Source of the DNA: Toxonevra muliebris
Taxonomy: Eukaryota > Arthropoda > Insecta > Diptera > Pallopteridae
Reading direction: 5' to 3'
DNA length: 64,000 nt
Assembly (NCBI GenBank): GCA_963691655.1
Contig: OY829328.1
Span: 84,510,400 to 84,574,399, forward strand
How positions within the stretch are numbered: position 1 is the stretch's first letter; each line of letters opens with the position of its first letter. Positions 22,698-35,001 of the stretch are shown piece after piece. The translations under genes and the position numbers were made by a program. The notes below the pieces were generated by a model. That model was not told the DNA's origin. It did not search any database and saw only the letters and a program-made list of their open reading frames with translations.

Positions 22698-23250
22698 GTA
22701 TGGTACGGTACTAAAATTTTAATTCTTTCAGTTTGTTCAATTAGAGGGTGTGCCACCATGCTTCACTTGTATTTTCTACTACTATTCTTACTACTATTCT
22801 TACTACTATTTTCTACTACTTTTTTCTACAATTTCTTCTTTTTTTCTACTACTTTTTCAACTAATATTTTCTACTTCTTTTTCAACTAATATTTTCTACT
22901 ACTATTTTACCACTACTATTTTTCTACTACCTTTTTTTAATACATTTTTTCTACATTTTCTTTTTATTTTGTACCGCTACTTTCTACTATTTTTTTACTA
23001 CTATTTTTTACTACTTTTTAAAATTTTTTTCTACTACTTTTTTTATTATTATTTCTACCACTCTTTTTACTTCATTTTTACTATTTTTGTACTACTAAAT
23101 TTAACTATTTTTTACCACTTTTTCTACTACCGTTTAACTACTTTTTTATAACAATTTTTAATATTATTTTCTATTATTTTTCCTATTACCTTTTCTACTA
23201 CTATTTTATTCTACATTTTTACCGCTATTTTCTACTACATTAAATTAAAC

Positions 23251-25179
23251 AAGATCGATTAGTTTTAATTAAGTTTTAATCAGATTAACAAAGATGTTGT
23301 TTATTTTTCAAGTTTTCCATAAAATGAAAAAACTTTTTTTTAGTATAAAATGGATTAGATTTTGATTAGTTTTATTTGATAAGGATTACTTGAAAATACT
23401 TAAGCCTGATCAAAATTCTCTCTTCTTTTGCATTTATTTACAATATTCTACTCCATGTTACAACTCCTCAATTCAAGCAATATATAAATACAATTCGCTA
23501 TTGCCATTGAGCTACTTAAATTACTTTTAATTTAGGTAATACGTTTCAACTACAGCAGTACTTTAAAATTTAAAACAATGACAAAACTTAAACGTACTAT
23601 AAAAAAAAATATATAGAATTTTATGTTCACCCCAGTAGAACAAAAAAGCTAAAAGTATCTACTACTACTACTACTACAACTGCACTCAACTGCACCTACA
23701 CAGAAATCTGTATGTATTGTACATGCACACATGCACACATACAAACGAAAACTAATGCCCTCTGGGGAGTAAGTAACGAACAATAGAGAAAATTTTTGAA
23801 TTTTCATGTACCACTATGGTGTAAACATGAATTTCATTCACTATGCATTCACCAGTAGCTACTACTCACTCCTCACTCCTCAACTCATTACAGAGGTAGA
23901 AATTGGTATTGCTTCACTTGGGCTCTGCTAGTGCTATTCCACCAAAACATCTTCGGATTCACTGTCACTGTTTGTTCGAACAAAAAAAAAAAAAAATAAA
24001 AAAAAATAAGAACAAAATACTGGGTACTAACTTGAATTTATGAGCGCATTGTAGACTTTAATAAAATAGTAGCAAGAAGGATATAAAAATATCTAGCTAG
24101 TAGTAATAGTAGTAGTAGTAAAAGAATAGTAGTAGAATTGTGTATGCATATGTAGAAAAAACTTACGGTTTGCAATAATGTTCAGTTTTATATTTGAAAA
24201 TATAGTAGAGAGCGCATTGGTACATAGAAGCCTCACTTTCATAGCTTGGAATTAGGCAAAAAGCTGTATATTTACATTTGAAATTTATGTCAATGGTGGA
24301 ACCCCCAAAAATACTAGTTATTTATACGAGTACAGCTCCAAAAAAAAAAAAAGAAGTACTAAATTTTGAAAAACTCTGAATGTTTATTTGTTAGTTACCT
24401 ACTACAAATATCTTGAAAATTGAACAAGATATTTATATAAATTTTTATATTTTAATATGATTAAATATGTTGCACATGCAAACAATAGAAACTAAACTAA
24501 ATGCATTTTACTTTTGTTAAATTGTACATATCAAAGAAATATTCTACAAACTACTTACTATTTTATGTATACGTACACACAGAGTTATTGTTTCGGTTGT
24601 TGTTGTTGTTGTTGTTGCCAACAAAAACTTCTCCTTAAAACCAAAAATGTTTGTGGTTGCCATACCGCACGTCAATTGTTTGTTTTTTTTTTTTTTTTGT
24701 ATTTTTGTACATTTATTAAATTTCATTTTGTTGCAAAATGTTACGAAATTCATAAGAAAATATTTTGTTGCAAATAAAATGTGGTTGCAACAAAGTCTAA
24801 TATGAATCAGTTGAATAATAATAAAAATAAAGCCTTTGCATGTTTTGTAAAGTTTGAAGGTGTTGTTACTTCGATAGCAGAAGATAGCAAGGATACATAG
24901 ACATAGATATTCTAGAGAAATAACATCCTGAAATTTCTATACCGAGAGACAACATCCAACTCAAGTTTAGTTTTGTAAAACGATTCAAACCCGAACTTAA
25001 GAGCAAGATGAAAGAGGAAGGTATAACTAAAACATTTAAAATAGACCAAAATGATCAAGAGCAGGAGTATTTTGGACCAGCATTAAATATTATGAACCCA
25101 TGACCGGGTATCAAGATACTCAAATCCCACCTGGTATTCTTAAAATTAATGATGTAGTATTTTGATAAGGGTTTGAATC
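23251..25179. other. No gene seen; AT-rich with GTT and TAG triplet tracts
   Basis: Triplet-rich patches occur near 23660-23680 (CTA), 24090-24135 (TAG) and 24595-24616 (GTT). Frames over these patches are composition artefacts. Confidence 0.45.
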
Positions 25180-25535
25180 TTGTGGGTTCCACGGTTTGTT
25201 GCTATTGAAGGGCATGAAGTTGCTGATAAACTAGCAAAAAAAAGGAACATCAACTCCTTTCTTTGCCAAGGTCTATAAACATTCTGCGGGATGGTAAAAA
25301 AATCATTCTCATTATTCATTAAAAAAAAGTTAGAACAGCAAAAGGAATTATACTGAAAAAAATGTCCAGGGATGGAGTACTCGAAAACACTTATAGGAGC
25401 ATATACTTAAGCTGAGAAACTTTAAGGATTGTATGAACATATTGAAGAACACTCTGAGAAGTATTACAAACACGACAAGACGCAAATCTCGTAACTCTTT
25501 CTAATGATTCTTGTAAATTTTTTATTTTTATTTGA
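25180..25535 (+). mobile_element. LINE scrap (family B-like), RNase H end to zinc region
   Basis: The nucleotide text GAAGGGCATGAAGTTGCTGA encodes EGHEVADKLAKKR, the last RNase H block. Further on, GAAAACACTTATAGGAGCATAT and AAGGATTGTATGAACATATTG align with the SKALMGTYNLKRFKECMN segment of the LINE at 49238-49728. Near 25505 a CTAATGATTCTTGTAAATT string matches PNDSCRF of the same copy. Several frameshifts are present. Confidence 0.55.
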
Positions 25536-25649
25536 AGGAAAGACGACTCGAAAGTCAGGCACTGTGACTTATAAGATCTATTGTACCAAAGCCCCATCTT
25601 TTGAAAGAAGGAAAGGAAAAGAGAAAGAAATTTAGAAAAGAAACAAACC

Positions 25650-25800
25650 CAAGCCGAGAACCCAACTCGAGTCTCCAGAGACAAGAGTCTGGTACTCTGT
25701 CACTAGATCACAGTGGCGATGGTAGGATCTACAATTTAACACCAATTCCGAACGGCTGTGTGGCAATTTTTTATCAGCTAGTTGGTTTTATCTTTTAAAT
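25650..25800 (-). repeat. SINE-like sequence, copy 1 (composite)
   Basis: On the minus strand, 25720 down to 25650 carries TGATCTAGTGACAGAG and GACTCGAGTTGGGTTCTC, tRNA-like A- and B-box spacing. The adjoining 25725-25795 segment, with ATTCCGAACGGC, GTGTGGCAA and TTTTTATCAGC, is shared with SINE copies at 41270-41535 and 44996-45168. In those copies the tRNA-like head lies on the other side of the core, so this copy may join two SINE units. Confidence 0.5.
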
Positions 25801-28800
25801 GTGAATTATCTCAAAGGTTTGTGTAATCTCTCACAGAGTTTTTTTTAAGAAATTTCATCAGAAATGAAATTCTACAGGGTTGAGTCCCTTGTCACGCCAT
25901 TTTCTTTGAGTGCTCTCTATATCCTTGAATTTCACATTGGTTAAGTTATCTTTTTCACATTACTCTTAAATAGTCAAGATTCCTGTAGTTTCCACAGGAT
26001 TGTGTTGCCTCGCTTACTTTTTTTGAGTTATTAAATAAATAAATAAAATAAAATTATTAAATAAATAATAAACTAAATAAATAAAAGTTATAAAATTAAA
26101 TTAAAAGCAGTTGAACTATTTCTATAGAATACCTAAAAGTATGCTTCATTTATTCAATTTTCTTGAATTGGATAACTGAATCAGACATTTAAATAGAAAA
26201 AAAAACTTCAATTTACTATCAATACCCATTAGAAGTAAAAAATAAAAACTCAACTTCAATAAAATATACTAAAAAATTTGTTTTAATACCATTTCTATAT
26301 GCCTAAAAGTATACTTGACTTATTCAATAAATAAATTCATAAAAGAAATAGAGAAAAATAAATTTTTTAAAAATACAACCATTAGAAATATTGCAATGCT
26401 TTGAATAGTTACAACGCAACAACAACAAAAAATTTACATTCAACTGCAGAAAATAAATATATAAGCATAGAATTCAATTCAACCTAAAAGTATGCTTTCA
26501 TTTTCAATAATCTTAATAATACCTTAATATTATAAAATATGTATACATATGAACATTAAAATTTTATGTAGATAGAATAATACCAAATAAGAAATTGAAA
26601 TTTCTTATTTGTTATATAAATATACATACATACGTACATAAATAGAATATTTTATTGTATAATGTGCTTAAATTGAAAAGTTATGAATGAATTTTATAGG
26701 TAATAGGTAAAAGCTACAACTATATAGGTATAATCTATAAAATTGTTTTAAATGAAAATGCCTTAAAGCATATAACATTTTGCTCTGATTTTCATATGAT
26801 TAAACTTACAAATAGAACTAAATAAAGAAGAAAACATTCTCTCTTTATGTAATATAGAGAGAATATTTAAACAAAAAAGCAAATAATATTATACAGACAC
26901 ACACGCACAACAATATGTAAGTAATAATAAAAGAAATAATTTCATTAGTAAGGTAAACAATAAAAGCATATTTATAGGAGCTTTATGAAAATTTGATTTA
27001 ATTCATAGAAAATTTGTTTAAGCATTAGGAACAAAAAAAAAATTTTCGATTTCATAAGTAAGTAAGAAATTATAGAAAATTGCATTTGAACATAGCCAAA
27101 TCTATGGAGATTTCATTTCTTATGCAATTGTTATATAAATAAATGACTAAAAGTATGCAATGTATTATAATTTAGTGTACATTTTTTATATTTATGCAGA
27201 TGGAAATCTATTGTACTTAATTGTAATATGAGTTTAAGTGAAAAAATTGTAGTAAGTTAGTAAAAGAAAGAGTGATTGAAGTAAGTTCAAGGCGTTACGT
27301 GAATTCTCTGAAGTTCCCCATTAACTTATAACTTTTTTAAAAAGTTATTGTGCTTGAATTTCCCATTGCCGTTGGAGTTTGCACAGATCTTTGTAGTATC
27401 TTTCAAGTTTTTCTCTCTCTGGTCTTATATACGCTGCTGGGGTTCTGACCAACTAGTTTCTTTTCCCACTCCACGGACTTTAATTATCTTCCTACCCATT
27501 TTTTGTAAGATTCTCTGGTCTTTTTTCTTGAACACTTTTTTTTACTCTGTAGTTCGGCAATGGTTGAACTCTCTTTCTTTCTCACAAGGAAAATTTCTTT
27601 AAAAATGCAAAGCCTGGTAGCGTGTATATCCACCTGTAGGTTCATTTCGTGGACTGGTGTAATGCTAGAAATATCTCAACGAATTTATCCTTGAAACTGT
27701 TTTATTCCAGCAGGGTTATATTTGGGTCACGTTTTATTGCTGTAACAAAAGCTCCTTGACTTTTGAATCTTAATTTTAAAGTCTGGATCCCAGATCTGGA
27801 TCATCTCCACTAGCAGCTCCTAAGATTTCCCAAGAGGGATTTTAATTTATTCGCCCCTTTAAAATTTATTTCTGATTCATGACCAACGAGCAAAATATAT
27901 CAGATTTTCATCTTTAAGGGAATAGTTTTGGGACTACTGCTCTTCACGTTCATAATGAATGGGTTGATTACGTCAATATTTTTCTTTAGAACTTCATATA
28001 ATTTAAAGATCCTCAAAGTTAAAGCCTCGTAGTTTACAGATATCTATCAGTAGATGAATGTACTCTTAAAAATTCCAAGTATTCTAATTTTTATCAATCA
28101 ATATTTTCCCCGACAGTTTCGATGTCAGTAAACTAACCAAAAACTAAAAATATGCTTCATTTTCGTTAATAATTTAATTATTTATATATTGCAAATAAAA
28201 ACAGATTTAAGCAAAATGTGAAAGAAAAATAAATGTTTCCTAACCCTAAAAGTATGCTAAACTCACTTATTATTAAATCATATAATTACGTTTGAAAGTT
28301 TTGCTAACAAAACCAAAAACACAGAAGTTTTCTTTTTCTTTTTTTTGTAACTCAAGGCAATAAAGTGAAATAATATGCGCTCATATTTGTGCTAAAACAA
28401 ATAATGTTAATTAGCACACACATACATAAACACGTGCATACACGCATACTAATAAAATTTACTCACACGCCAAAAGTTATGCTACAAAAAATCAAGAACT
28501 AAAAAACACAAAAATAGATTAAAATCAGTACGCAAAAAAAGAAAAGCAAAGGAAAATGCAAACGTTGGAGCGCGAATTTTAAATGTGAATTATATCAATG
28601 TGTGTGTGTGTGAATGAATGTTTGTGCAGCAGTGCGGTGTTGCATTGAGTTTCCATTTTATTTTTATTTTGGGGAAATTTTCTCCCCACTCTTTACTTAC
28701 TTCTTCCGTTTCTGCTTTTTCTGTGCACCTTTGATAATATTTTAATCAGGTGGAAGAAAATTTGTCTGTTGATTTTTCGAAATGAAAAGAAAAAAAATTT

Positions 28801-29274
28801 CCGCACACACACTCAAAATTTTCCTAGTTTTTCTGCAGAAAATGTTTTTGCTTTTTTTTTTTTTGTTTTTGTGGTGTTGCAAGTTAAGTGAAATGAAATG
28901 AAGTTGCCACACTCAATGTTTGGGGAAATTTTCTGGTTATTTTTTTGTTGTTTGCTATTCAACGTTTACTTCATGCTGAATTGAGTAAATTAACTATAGC
29001 TTAGATTGTCTGTCATAAGCACACACACACATGCATACTTTACTAATTTACATATTTACTGTGTATATAGGAAAGCTGGAAATCTCATACTTATAGCGCA
29101 ACTAATTTAAATTTACTTTATGAAAGTATTGTGTAAAAATATGACATAGTTGCAGCTAATAGTAGCACGTTCTAGCTAAAGTGACAAAAATTCATTTAAA
29201 TATTTGTTATTGAAATTATATGCGAGAGTAACTTGTAGAAGAATGTAGAGAAATCAATTATTATATGATAAAAC
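25801..29274. other. No gene seen; AT-rich DNA
   Basis: The interval contains AAATAAAT tandems (about 26030-26090), scattered CCTAAAAGTATGCTT strings (26124, 26297, 26480, 28143, 28243) and (GT)n near 28600. Segments at 25860-26020 and 27300-28130 are richer in C and T and hint at decayed repeat copies. None could be identified. Confidence 0.4.
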
Positions 29275-30533
29275 TAGCTGACCTGAAAAAGCGCTAAAAT
29301 TAAAAAAGGACATGATATTTAAAATTGAACATTCGTAATGACAATTCAGGCTTCCATTGAATTTCGAAAAAAAATTCTAGATTTAAAAATGTGTCTCATT
29401 GTTAACACAATTGAATTTTCAAAAGTATTTAACGTGCAGAACTGTACATTAAAAACAGAGAATCATTATAAAGGAAAATCTGAAATCAATATTGTGATAA
29501 TTAAAGTTTAGAAATGAAAGATCACATTGCGTCTGAACAATCAGAAAATGAAACTTTTTTATTGTATTATCACCGATGGGAACTCAACGACGTGTACGAA
29601 AACAACTGAAGTCTGATAGTAAAGAACATAGTAGATAGTACAAAAATAGTAAAAATGGAGTAGAAAGAGTGGTAGAAATAACAATAAAAAATATTAGTAA
29701 AAACAATTTTAAAAAAGTAGTAAAAAATAATAGTAAAAAAATAGTAGAAAGTAGTAGTACAAAATAAAAAAAAAATTGTAGAAAAAATGTATTAAAAAAG
29801 TAGTAGAAAAAAGTAGTAAAATAGTAGTAAAAAATATTTGTTGAAAAATTAGTAAAAAATAATAAAAAAATTGTAGAAAAAAAGAAGGCTAAAACTAATA
29901 GCAAATAGTAGTAGAAAGTAGCGGTACAAAATAAAAAAAATTGTAGAAAAATGTATTTAAAAAGTAGTAGAAAAAAGTAGTGAAATAGTAGTAGAAAATA
30001 TTGGTTGAAAAAGTAGTAGAAAATAAGAAAAAATTGTGGAAAAAAAGGCTAAAATTAATAGAAAATAGTAGTAGAAATAGTAGTAGAATTAGTAGTAGAA
30101 ATTGTAGTAGAAAATTAAAAAAGAGCATGATCCCACTAATTCAACAAACTGAAAGAATCTAAATTTTAGTACCGTACCATAAATGGCTCCTATGATATGT
30201 ATCTCATAATGGGAATTCAGGTTATATGGAAGGTGCCACACCCCCTTTGTCAATCCCACCTATATTTTTGTTGTAGCACGGCATTGTCAATTCTCGTTAT
30301 TGTACCTAATTTCTGTACTGTGCTATAAATGGTTCTTGAGATATACCCAAAAAACTATTAGGATTGTATGGGAGGTGCCATGCCCACTTTCTTAAAAGCC
30401 ATTATGAATAGCTATGATCCATCCTCCCGCCTAAGAAAATACATTCTGGAAATATGACTTCAATCGGTCCAGTCGTTCAGAAGTTACACGATGCCATACA
30501 AAGGAAACTAAACGATTATATATATAAAGATTA
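29275..30533 (-). mobile_element. Helitron-like repeat, copy 2 (inverted)
   Basis: Read on the minus strand it begins near 30533 with TCTTTATATATATAATC, followed by GAACGACTGGACCGATTGAA and the GGTGCCAT..CCCATACAATCC segment. Next come TAGGAGCCAT (empty LINE site, 30183-30192), TATGGTACGGTACTAAAAT and the TTTTCTACTACT-type tract. The tract contains an internal duplication of about 165 bases (29745-29900 and 29910-30055). The far end at 29275 reads TTTCAGGTCAGCTAG on the minus strand, which fits a CTAG Helitron terminus. No Rep/helicase gene is present. Confidence 0.58.
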
Positions 30534-31685
30534 ACACACACAAAAAATTTGATTAATTAATTTTCGAAAAGAAAGTAAGTAGTACATTTAGAATTTTTAC
30601 AACAGTGACAGCCTCATATGCTATTTAGTACTAAACAAAGCTTAAAAATCTTTGATACTAATACGATTAACGCTGCTCAGTTAGAACGGTCGCTTTTTTC
30701 GTACATATTTTTATGGCAATAGCTTCTTGTAGAATGCCCGTCACTGTTTTAATAGCCTTACCAGTTATTTCGTTATAAAACTTGATATGGAGACTATTCC
30801 ACTGAAAGAAAATGTTCATAAATAGATGATGCATATCCAACCATAGCAACCAACCGATTTTCATGAGCCGCAGTCAACATATACAGCAACAACAACTACA
30901 ACATATGTTTGTGTGTGTGTGCATATAATCTAACATCCGTTTTCACCGGAAATACCAACCAAAAATAGAAGGCATAAAAGAAACACAAACCAAAACGAAA
31001 AAGCAGGATAGAAAGAGATAGCGGCTTTCAAAGCATGTCACCGTCAAGTTTTGGCGCAAATATTCAAACGAACCAAACAGTGAAGCAGCAACTTTCTTTC
31101 CAGTTCTTCTTCTTCTTCTTTGTGCATACATGCCAAATCAGTTTCATCATTACAATTCAATCGTTTTAAAACGCTTCAAAGTTAAAACTTGAACAGTAGT
31201 AAACAAAAAAAAACAAAAAACATGCGCTCTCTTTCTCCTTTCAAAGCTTCTCTTATAGTAGTAGGTAACAGTAGAAAAACATTTCTACCACATCAACCAA
31301 CCATGCGGAGGCAGTGACAGAATAGTGGCAGCAAAAACAAAAAGTAGAAAGATTTTCGACAAGATTGACAGTCGTCGGAATTGTCATTGTCGATTCAATG
31401 ATTTGCTTTCGCTTTTGCTTCTCACTCTGGCATTTCCGTTCAGCCTTTGTCGTTCAGCCTGCTGTATCTCTTTCTTTTACTTATAATGCTATTGATACAC
31501 CAATGTGTCATTCTTCATCTTCATCATTAACTTCATCATCAACTTCATCATCAATAACTTCATCAACACAATATCATCCAGCAGCAAACCGGATCTTCAT
31601 CATCGTTGGTGCCGCCTTCTTCTTCTTCTTTCTACTTCTTCCTTTGTATTTGCATTAAGTGCCACTTAACATGGTATTTCAATAT
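30534..31685. other. No gene seen; CTT/TCA simple sequence
   Basis: TCATCA-type repeats near 31515-31565 and CTTCTT near 31095-31120 and 31613-31640 give serine-rich and phenylalanine-rich frames that I treat as artefacts. Confidence 0.4.
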
Positions 31686-33200
31686 TTTATGCAAAATAAA
31701 AGGATAAGTTGCCGATTCCGTCACTTTCTTCAATTACAGTAAAACCACGTTTAAGAGGACTTTTTTGTGAATTCTGGAACCAAATAGGAATTCTTGTTTT
31801 CCTAAATATTTTTATTATAGATCTTTTATAAATAAAGTTTCTCGACTTCCTGAGTATAAAGAATTTTCTATAATAGGCTAGGATCTCGGTAAATCTTGGA
31901 ACTTCATGAAGATCCTCGGCTTTCTTCAAGATTTTATGCGAACCAAAGAGAAAGTTCTTACCTCCATTGCTTTCTATAATAGAGTCTATGCATAAATGCT
32001 GGAACTCCATGGAATTTCCAGAACATTTTATTCAAAATAATGAGATAGGTTCATAACCTAATCACTTCTAGAATACTGTAAGGTTTCAGTGAGTACTGAA
32101 ACTTCATGGAGCTTTGGAGTACTACTCTTGTAGGTCTTGATTGCTTTATTCAAAACATAGAGATAAGCTTTCAGTTCCACCACTTTTTCGAATTCAGTAG
32201 GATCTATAACTCTAATTTTTTAAAATACAGTGGTGAATAGTGGAATTTCATGGAGCTCTTTGGTTTTCAGAGCACATTGATTATGGGTCTTGAATATTTT
32301 ATTCCAAACAAAGAGATAAGTTCCCGATCCAATCTCTTTTTCGAACACAGTAGCATTTTATTATTAAAATTTAATATTTTTATATATGTAAATATAGTAA
32401 GATCCATTGCTCTGCTTCTAAAATACTTTATAATCTCTCTGGATCCTAGAGGTTCACGGAGTTTCTCGACTTTTTAATTATAGTAATTATGTTTCTTAAA
32501 TGTTTTATTCAAAATAAAGAGATATTAAGTTCCCAACCCTTACATTTTCCTGAATAGACTACGATCTCGATAAATCTTGGAACTTCATGGATCTCTTCGG
32601 ATTTCGTAAATATTTTATTGCCAAAAAAGAGATAAATTCCCAGTCCCACACTTTTCAGAATGCAATAGCATCTATGTACGTCTTGCAAATCCATGTAGTT
32701 TTTCGATTCTGTTGTATATTTTATTTAAAATAATAAAGTAAGTTCTCCATCTCATCGCCGCCTAGAAAGCAGTAAAATCTTTTTGAATAGTAGAACTTCA
32801 TGGCGCTCTTTGACTTTCAGAGTATACTGATTATGGGTCTTGAATACTTTATACCAAAAATAAAGAAATTAATTCCCTATCCCACCATTTTCCAGAATGC
32901 AATAGGATCTCTCTAAGTCTTGAAACTTCAGGAAGCTTCTCAAAGTTTTAAAATATTTTACACAAAACTAAAATATGAGTTCCCAAGCCCAGAACTCTTT
33001 AGAGTATAGTAGGATCTATGCGAATTTTAGAACACCATGGAACTCCTCAACTTTCTTTCTTTCACTTACTAAAATCCATTACGATTTCCAGGGTTCCTCC
33101 ATGAAGTTCCTTGATTTTTCCTCAAAGTGATATGTTTACAGTTCCCGTGTAAATACCAGAACTTCATGAAGCTTTTTGATTCTCAAATTATATTGATTAC
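31686..33200. repeat. Degenerate tandem array, about ten units of 100-165 bp
   Basis: A recurring consensus runs: TTTTATTCAAAATAAAGAGA, then TAAGTTCCCAGTCCCACCAC, TTTTCGAATACAGTAGGATCT, then GGAACTTCATGGAGCTCTT and GGTCTTGAATA. The first landmark recurs near 31686, 31923, 32023, 32151, 32298, 32499, 32613, 32715, 32850 and 32949. The spacing varies from 99 to 237 bases, so some units are lost or fused. No open frame runs through it. Confidence 0.68.
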
Positions 33201-33264
33201 ACAGTACAACACCACTAGACTATGCCCTAGTCAATATCTCCCAAGACACATATGGACTGCCATG

Positions 33265-33714
33265 TCAACATTTTTTTTTCGCGAAGAGTTCATATTCACC
33301 ATAGAGAGCTGATGGGAGTCGGTGAGAAGGATTTTTATTTTGAAGTTTTACAAGTTCGATGTCTAAGGAAAAGCTGTTCATTATGAACGCCTCCTTTTTC
33401 TTATGAGGAACATTTTGCCAAAAAAAAAAAAAGTATGTCATTATTCCAAACCATTTACACTCTACAAGGATTTTAAGAAAATGTTGACCAAAAACTTCCA
33501 AAATAACGGTCCAGAGAAGAAGTAGAGGAGAAGAAGGGGTAGGTGTAAAAAGTGTAAAAAAAGAAACTGTTAAGCTTCCCATAACGAACAATTTTGCTTC
33601 AGACTTCAAATAAAAAAATGACCCATCAATTGCTATCGTGTCCTTGAACCGGTCATAAAGAAATTGTGACATAGTGACTTCCGAGGAACTGACCTTAGCA
33701 GTGTCCTCTTTCAA
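33265..33714 (-). CDS. Unidentified 149-codon open frame
   Basis: The frame has mixed composition, unlike neighbouring low-complexity frames, with stretches such as SQFLYDRFKDTIAIDGSFFY and NPSHRLPSALYGEYEL. I do not recognise a domain. A hydrophobic middle (FFTLFTPTPSSPLLLLWTVI) could be a membrane segment or chance. No promoter, splice or conservation evidence is available. It may be part of an unknown transposable element or a chance frame. Confidence 0.2.
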   Translation of the reverse strand: MKEDTAKVSSSEVTMSQFLYDRFKDTIAIDGSFFYLKSEAKLFVMGSLTVSFFTLFTPTPSSPLLLLWTVILEVFGQHFLKILVECKWFGIMTYFFFFWQNVPHKKKEAFIMNSFSLDIELVKLQNKNPSHRLPSALYGEYELFAKKKC

Positions 33715-35001
33715 AAAATCATTTACTCAACAAGCTCTAGTATGTTGTAATGGACAGGACAAGGCAAAATATGCACGAAAAACTTTTTTATCTGTAGTTA
33801 GCATTGATTTTTTGATTTTCAAATTTGTTTAGGTCTGTCTGTCTTTTTTTTTCTTATAGCAACCACAGACAGAAACTATAAAATTTAAATTTTAAATAAA
33901 CTTTTTTGTTTGAGCTTAATTTTTTCTTGCAGATTATCATAATTCCTCGTTTATTTTTAGGAAATTAGTTGCCATTCTTCTGTTTCTCCTATCCTTTAAC
34001 CCTTTGCGAAGTATAACTCTTTTTCGCTACAAAATTACATTTATCAAGGTTCTACTGTATATTTACTTAATGTTTCTGAATTTGGACTGACTGGCTGAAG
34101 CAAAGCAAAACTTAAGCTCAAAACTGAAGTTAGTTAGAATGAGGTTAGGATTTCGGATGCTTTTGCGGGGAACTCACACACACATATATATATAAATATA
34201 TATGTACATAGTGCATATTACTAACCAAACTCTCTGTAAATTTTGTTCCTTAACCCGTAAGGCAGAAAATTTAAATAATAAACTTTACTGCTGCTGTTGC
34301 TGCTTTACTTCTACTATCTCTGGCGATATTGCTGCTGCAGTAGTTGTAGCTGCTGTTGTTGTTATTGCTGCTATTACTTCGTTGATATTTTGAAATTAAC
34401 TCACTCAGAGTTCTTCTTCTAGGAAGAGTTCTTTCGAGAAAAATATCGCTTTACAGTTTTGGGATTGGGGTTTTCTGTTGAAATCGAGATTGCTGCTGCT
34501 GCTCCTCCTGATGATGTTGTTGTTGTAGTTGCTGTTGCGTTATCGTTTTTGTTTTTTTCTTTTTTCTTTGTTATTATTATTGTTTAGTTAAGCTGATGAT
34601 GATGATGATGAACTTTTCATGGATTTGTACAAGTTTTCTGCACAGATATAATGTTTTGGAATTTTGATAAGTTTTACGGAGCATGTCAATGCGTTGTTGC
34701 TGCTATTACTGCCAATGTTGAGGTTTTGGTTCGAGCGGTTTTCAGTATTGTCGCGAAAGTTGTTTTGTGTTTTTTTGTAAAAGGAAAACTTGAAAATTTT
34801 TAGAATAATTGGATTTGCTGTTTATTTTGATTTAAAGTAGTGTATGTATTCTTAAACTTGAAATACATGAATCTAGAGACAACTACGGGGGGCGGGGGAG
34901 AGTTGAGAATACATCAAGGAGAAGGCTTATTTATGGCTGTATAGCTTATGCCTAAGCCATACAGCGAGTGTTTCTAGACCACTCCAGTCAAGTTCAGCCT
35001 C
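33715..35001. other. No gene seen; CTG/TTG trinucleotide tracts
   Basis: GCTGTTGCTGC-type tracts lie at 34288-34375, 34490-34535 and 34695-34715, with GATGATGATG at 34594-34610. A TTAACCCTTTGCGAAG string at 33997 resembles a piggyBac-type end, but no partner end was found. Confidence 0.4.

Larger units (their letters stand above)
20946..23250 (+). mobile_element. Helitron-like repeat, copy 1, split by a LINE
   Basis: The repeat starts near TCTTTATATATAAAATC (20949), continues with GAACGACTGAACCGATTAAA and a GTGGCACCTCCCATACAA-type segment to 21231. It resumes after the LINE at 22698 with TATGGTACGGTACTAAAAT, then a long TTTTCTACTACTAT-type tract to about 23240. The same order occurs inverted at 29275-30533. 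TC-start, AT-rich 5' ends followed by 'GAACGACTGAACCGATT' are familiar from insect non-autonomous Helitrons, but no CTAG-type 3' end is visible in this copy. The superfamily assignment is inference; the repeat relationship is seen directly. Confidence 0.55.

Noticed and set aside
22750..23151. 133-codon Phe/Tyr-rich frame
   Set aside because: It is the translation of the TTTTCTACTACT tract of a Helitron-like repeat; the mirror frames occur in the inverted copy at 29584-30128.
29480..29600. Possible Helitron Rep protein scrap (a GTACACGTCGTTGAGTTCCC string)
   Set aside because: It suggested an HVVEF motif in one frame, but the text around it has stops and no further Rep residues.
31365..31658. 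97-codon Ser-rich frame
   Set aside because: The serine tract comes from TCATCA repeats and the C-terminus from CTT repeats; no conserved domain.
34270..34620. CAG/CTG tracts as a possible glutamine-repeat exon
   Set aside because: No frame of sensible length with non-repeat coding sequence on either side; the tracts are broken and change frame.
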